Shown here in pieces: positions 61,401-64,000 of a stretch of 64,000 nucleotides of DNA (the first letter of the stretch is position 1; every line of letters begins with the position of its first letter). Origin of the DNA: Patiria pectinifera. Taxonomy: Eukaryota > Echinodermata > Asteroidea > Valvatida > Asterinidae. The translations under genes were made by a program, and so were the position numbers. The notes below the pieces were generated by a model. The model was not told where the DNA came from. It saw nothing but the letters and a program-made list of their open reading frames with translations, and did no database searches. The stretch is from assembly GCA_029964075.1 (NCBI GenBank), contig CM057146.1:6901501-6965500 (forward strand), read 5' to 3'.

Positions 61401-63765
61401 AGATTGTCGAAAATCCTTGGACTGTAACCGCTTCAGGTTTTTTTTAACACCATACAACCTCCAAATTTCTGTCTGTAGTTTGACGTTTTCTTCAGTTATT
61501 AATGATGTTCTTTTTAAAATGGACTTCATACGGAAATAGATATTGTTTGAGTTGCCTTGCAGTGTCATATGCAAAACCATGTTTCTTTCAATCTCTAATC
61601 ACTTTGTGCAGGGTGAAGATGCCTCTAGAATGACCATTGAACAACTTAAGAAGGTAGGTATTGTTTTTTCATCAGCAAAGCCAGGCAGATTTGTTCAAGT
61701 CCAATTAACAACTTATTCACATTGCCAATGTCCCTCTCAATAGCAAGCTTTTGCTTTTGCAATGCCAAAAGCCACTTAAATGTCCTCACAAGATTTTGTG
61801 TATTTTACAACTGTGGCATAGAGCCAATTTCGAGTTGGTGTTTGTCCTTGGTTTCCCTGGCATGAAATAACTGAGATTGTTATATCGTGTGCTTGGATAC
61901 TGTAACTGCATTGGTCTAGGATGGCCATGTGTCTGGACAATATAAATGCATGTCGCACACTGAGGGTGATATCGCATTGTGCTCAATGCGCGCTAGCTTT
62001 GCGCAATGAGAACTGCAACGTCAAACGCTCAGTTTCATGTCCCGCAGGACCCATAGAGCTATATTACATTACTAGAGCGCTAACTCCTCATTCTTGATCG
62101 TTGGAGAAGCTTTGAAGCCGTTCTGGGCACAGACATTTGGAATTCATGTGCGTGTTTATAGAACAACATGAAATTAGATGGATTGAATTTTGAAAGTGTA
62201 GTCTAAATGTAACGCGCAAGTAGAGCATACGCAAACAACTTAAGCACGTCACTACGGTTTAAAAAAAAGGTCACAGTGAATCATCTGCAGTGGATACGCA
62301 CACGCGTTGCACTGTTTGCGCAGAGCAAAATAACACGCTCATTTGCTGATCGTGCGTTTCGGTTTTGGGCATATCGGCTTTGATAATGCACCTGTATAGA
62401 ATATATATGCAGATATGCAAATAGCCGTACAAAAGCCGTACAAAATTTCAAGTTTTCCATAGTGTGTACAAACATTGGATGCGCCCAGCAGGCATCACTT
62501 TGTACACGAGTCGGCGCTCTAGTAATTTAATATAGCTCTATGGGCAGGACATAAAAACCTTCAGTTATCAAAGGTTACATTGCAGTGATTTCATTTATTT
62601 CTCGGGCAATATGTTCCAACCATTTGTCCTTTTGAGTTATTGGCACGATATAACAACACAATTGTTGACTGCTGTGATGTGGGTTATGCCGCTTTTAATC
62701 CCCCGGGGTGCATAGCACCCTCGGTTTTGCCTTGGGTGCTATGCACCCCTCAGGTGTTAAAAACGTCATATTCCACATTACAGCAGTCAACAATTGTTAA
62801 ATATTTAACTACAGGTACCCGTTTTTACTTGAGGGCAGAGAGAGGCAAGCAGGGCGAAGTGCCTTGCCCAAGGGCACATAAGTCATAAAGCCCTAACCCA
62901 TAGGACACGGTCGACTGTATCAAACTAATACAATGTAGTAACAAATGCTTTGAAAAAGTAAGAAACATGGAAGAATCTGTGAAGTACTAAAAAACGATGC
63001 CATATTTGAATCCTTAACTAGACGCATATATAACAGCCAATTTCTGACTTATCTTTACCGTCAACAGACATCAGACCTTGCCAATGCAAATGCCTCGGAA
63101 GATGACAAAATCCGGGCCGCTTTGTTCCAATCAAGTCACGAGTACGACCCCTCCAAGTAAGTATATAAGAATTACGTTCAACTGCTCAAGAAGATAATGT
63201 CTGAACGAAATGCTCTTTTTACAAACCAAACACGAATCTACCTGAGAATTGTTCAGCTTGACAAAAAAATAGTACAAGTGCAAATCCTAGGCTATGTTCA
63301 CTAGCTTTTGTGAAGTATAAGTTTTTTTGCCCCCCCCAAAAAATCACCATGTAGATGGATATTTCTTTATGGTTGTCTACAGGTAGTAAACGTGTACATC
63401 CCAAAGGTAGATTTAGAGTGTTCCTCACATGAATATTAATTATTAACCTGTTGAAGATAGGTCATCGACATTGTATTAATCAAGTCATCACGAGCCAATC
63501 ACAAGGCTTCGCAGCCTTAAGTCAAACGGGATGCTGTTCAAACAAACGAGTTCATGCACTTTTTATGTGTGGTCCAACTTGCTCTTTTTACTTGTGACCT
63601 GATTTGTGATTTGACGTATTTTTTTTTTACATTTTTTCCTCTAGATATGAGCGGTATGGTGGAAGGTACGGTGGTGGTGGTAATATCCGTCCTGGACAGA
63701 CTTACACCTGTCACAGGTGTTTAAAACCGGGACACTTCATTCGTGACTGTCCGCAAAGAGGACCG
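52426..63765 (+). CDS. RBBP6: RBBP6, DWNN-domain RING E3 ligase (5' half)
   Basis: Exons visible: 52426-52628 (ATG 52463), 53079-53169, 53854-53887, 61612-61653, 63068-63156, 63645-63765; all GT-AG and in consistent phase. Residues 1-80 form the DWNN ubiquitin-like domain (MSSVHYKFKSSIEYDTVTFD, GLHISLADLKKAI, DLQITNAQT, NDALIPKNASVVIVRVPIGG), nearly the vertebrate sequence. The CCHC knuckle CHRCLKPGHFIRDC follows. RING and RS-rich tail exons are beyond the window. The family acts in ubiquitination linked to p53/Rb and in mRNA 3'-end processing in nuclear speckles. Confidence 0.95.
52463..52628 (+). CDS. RBBP6: RBBP6 coding exon 1: DWNN domain start
   Basis: 55 codons plus one base, donor GTATGT at 52629. 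The start is fixed by the conserved MSSVHYKFKS and acceptor TTTTTAG at 52424-52425. Confidence 0.96.
52686..52905. mobile_element. piggyBac-like MITE, copy 1, in an RBBP6 intron
   Basis: Begins CCCTAACTCCCTAGCAAG directly after TTAA (52682-52685). About 215 bases match 59515-59728 in the opposite orientation at over 90% by eye. The right end is eroded (near TTAGG/TTTGA). Confidence 0.7.
53079..53169 (+). CDS. RBBP6: RBBP6 coding exon 2: DWNN domain end
   Basis: Phase 1 in, phase 2 out: EYCNNDALIPKNASVVIVRV then PIGGVRANIVG. Confidence 0.95.
53475..53814. mobile_element. piggyBac-like MITE with TTAA on both sides
   Basis: TTAA at 53471-53474 and 53815-53818. Ends CCCTCCTGCC and TAGGAGGG are an inverted pair. 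340 bases, no transposase. It lies just before RBBP6 exon 3. Confidence 0.75.
53854..53887 (+). CDS. RBBP6: RBBP6 coding exon 3 (34-nt micro-exon)
   Basis: Acceptor ACACAG, donor GTACGT; phase 2 in, phase 0 out; residues EPPRMDNQQKP, aligned to the TEPAMATTKA segment of vertebrates. The frame stays open beyond the donor for about 35 more codons to another possible donor near 53991, so a longer form cannot be excluded. Confidence 0.75.
55190..56006. repeat. nested TTAACCCTAACC-ended repeats in RBBP6 intron
   Basis: Left end TTTAACCCTAACCC (55192); inverted ends GGTTAGGGTTAA at about 55761 and GGGTTAGGGTTAAAG at about 55991. Interior words 'cctcaatcctgcaaaatcct' recur several times and match 42670-43130. 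Probably two elements, one beside or inside the other. Confidence 0.65.
57179..57283. mobile_element. short piggyBac-like MITE (105 bp)
   Basis: TTAA at 57175-57178 and 57284-57287; ends CCCTCCTACT and CTCTAGGATGG, the second with changes. Apparently a deletion form of the 53475 family. Confidence 0.6.
59133..59145 (+). promoter_or_regulatory. perfect DR1 motif
   Basis: AGGTCAAAGGTCA in an RBBP6 intron; see also 60470 and 60609. Confidence 0.4.
59515..59728. mobile_element. piggyBac-like MITE, copy 2 (inverted)
   Basis: Reverse-complement match of 52686-52905, ending CTAGGGAGTTAGGG then TTGA (a changed TTAA). Left end near TTAACC at 59511. Confidence 0.7.
60395..60650. repeat. diverged tandem repeat, about 137 bp, carrying DR1 motifs
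   Basis: Two units, each 'atggat-tt-atg-aactt ... cccttggg/tccttgga ... aggtcaaaggtca ... ggggtcat ... gaggtc'. DR1 at 60470-60482 and 60609-60621. Confidence 0.7.
61612..61653 (+). CDS. RBBP6: RBBP6 coding exon 4 (42-nt micro-exon)
   Basis: GEDASRMTIEQLKK, phase 0 both sides, acceptor TTGTGCAG, donor GTAGGT. It aligns to IDDSSASISLAQLTK of vertebrates. It follows a 7.7-kb intron. Confidence 0.88.
62051..62543. mobile_element. MITE with 30-bp inverted ends and 7-bp target duplication
   Basis: CCATAGAGCTATATTACATT and, inverted, AATTTAATATAGCTCTATGG at the ends; inverted similarity extends through ACTAGAGCGC. GCAGGAC flanks both sides (62044-62050, 62544-62550). Non-coding interior with several CpG-bearing words. 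Confidence 0.8.
62659..62796. mobile_element. 138-bp near-complete palindrome
   Basis: Ends CAATTGTTGACTGCTGTGATG and its near complement; the centre has GGGGTGCATAGCACCC against GGGTGCTATGCACCCC, a perfect 16-base stem around a 13-base loop. A foldback MITE in the RBBP6 intron. Confidence 0.8.
63068..63156 (+). CDS. RBBP6: RBBP6 coding exon 5
   Basis: TSDLANANASEDDKIRAALF then QSSHEYDPSK; phase 0 in, 2 out. The NASE-DKI and HEYDP blocks match vertebrates exactly. Confidence 0.95.
63645..63765 (+). CDS. RBBP6: RBBP6 coding exon 6: CCHC zinc knuckle
   Basis: YERYGGRYGGGGNIRPGQTY then TCHRCLKPGHFIRDCPQRGP. C-x2-C-x4-H-x4-C knuckle for single-stranded RNA. The Gly/Tyr/Arg-rich lead-in replaces the Pro-rich segment of vertebrates. 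Donor GTAAGC; the gene continues beyond the window. Confidence 0.95.
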
Positions 63766-64000
63766 GTAAGCCTGAAAATATTATTCATCTACACAGGCAT
63801 GCAACTTTTCCTCAGATCAGCTGATTTACTCGTTTTTTACTTCTCATGAATGCCATTACAAGTTGAAAAACACTGTACAAAGTCTGTATGGTTTGGAGTT
63901 TCCTCATTTTTTTCTCTAAATTCCCAGTTACTGCCCTATATTGCCACTGCAACATCGCATCATTTATGTGGTTCATTATCAATTAACAACGTGTGTTTGT

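Overview
This is a eukaryotic, intron-rich, AT-rich window from a marine-invertebrate-like deuterostome genome. An echinoderm is my best guess, but this is inference from the proteins and repeat style and the sequence alone does not fix the species. It holds two securely recognised genes, one tentatively recognised gene, a large tRNA array, and many small DNA transposons with clear terminal inverted repeats.

Layout. Positions 707-4371 (+) carry 23 tRNA-Thr-type genes: 13 with anticodon AGT, 8 with TGT and 2 with ACT. About 1.4 kb of this array is tandemly duplicated almost without change, and the breakpoint falls at the 3' end of a tRNA gene. Positions 6011-13000 (-) hold the 5' part of a gene whose later exons resemble the start of the CNBD2 family. 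Two candidate first coding exons (at 9672 and 13000) both end in phase 0 and could splice to the same downstream exons. The rest of this gene lies to the left, beyond or across the tRNA array. Positions about 14.4-50.2 kb (-) hold a complete HELZ gene (RNA helicase with zinc finger). Its 18 coding exons join in consistent phase to 1,910 codons plus stop, close to the length I recall for vertebrate HELZ. There is a non-coding first exon at about 50.1 kb and a probable 3' UTR of up to 10 kb rich in Pumilio-type sites on the sense strand. Positions about 50.5-64 kb (+) hold the first six coding-region exons of RBBP6 (DWNN ubiquitin-like domain through the CCHC zinc knuckle), cut off by the window end. 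HELZ and RBBP6 are divergent and share a short promoter region near 50.2-50.5 kb, with a CpG-rich tract following in RBBP6 intron 1.

How the genes work. HELZ is an SF1 RNA helicase that binds poly(A)-binding protein through a PAM2 motif (visible here) and acts in mRNA translation and decay. RBBP6 is a RING E3 ligase and 3'-end-processing factor. The two share a promoter region and a broad theme of mRNA metabolism, but no direct functional link is shown by the sequence.

Mobile DNA. The introns contain at least 15 short non-autonomous DNA elements. They include hAT-like copies with 8-bp target duplications, TTAA-flanked piggyBac-like copies whose ends mimic telomere repeats, a TA-flanked foldback, and several large palindromes. 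One HELZ intron carries a short repeat in which a hammerhead-like core is followed 21 bases later by a perfect histone-mRNA-type stem-loop. No intact transposase, rRNA gene, CRISPR array or viral element was found.
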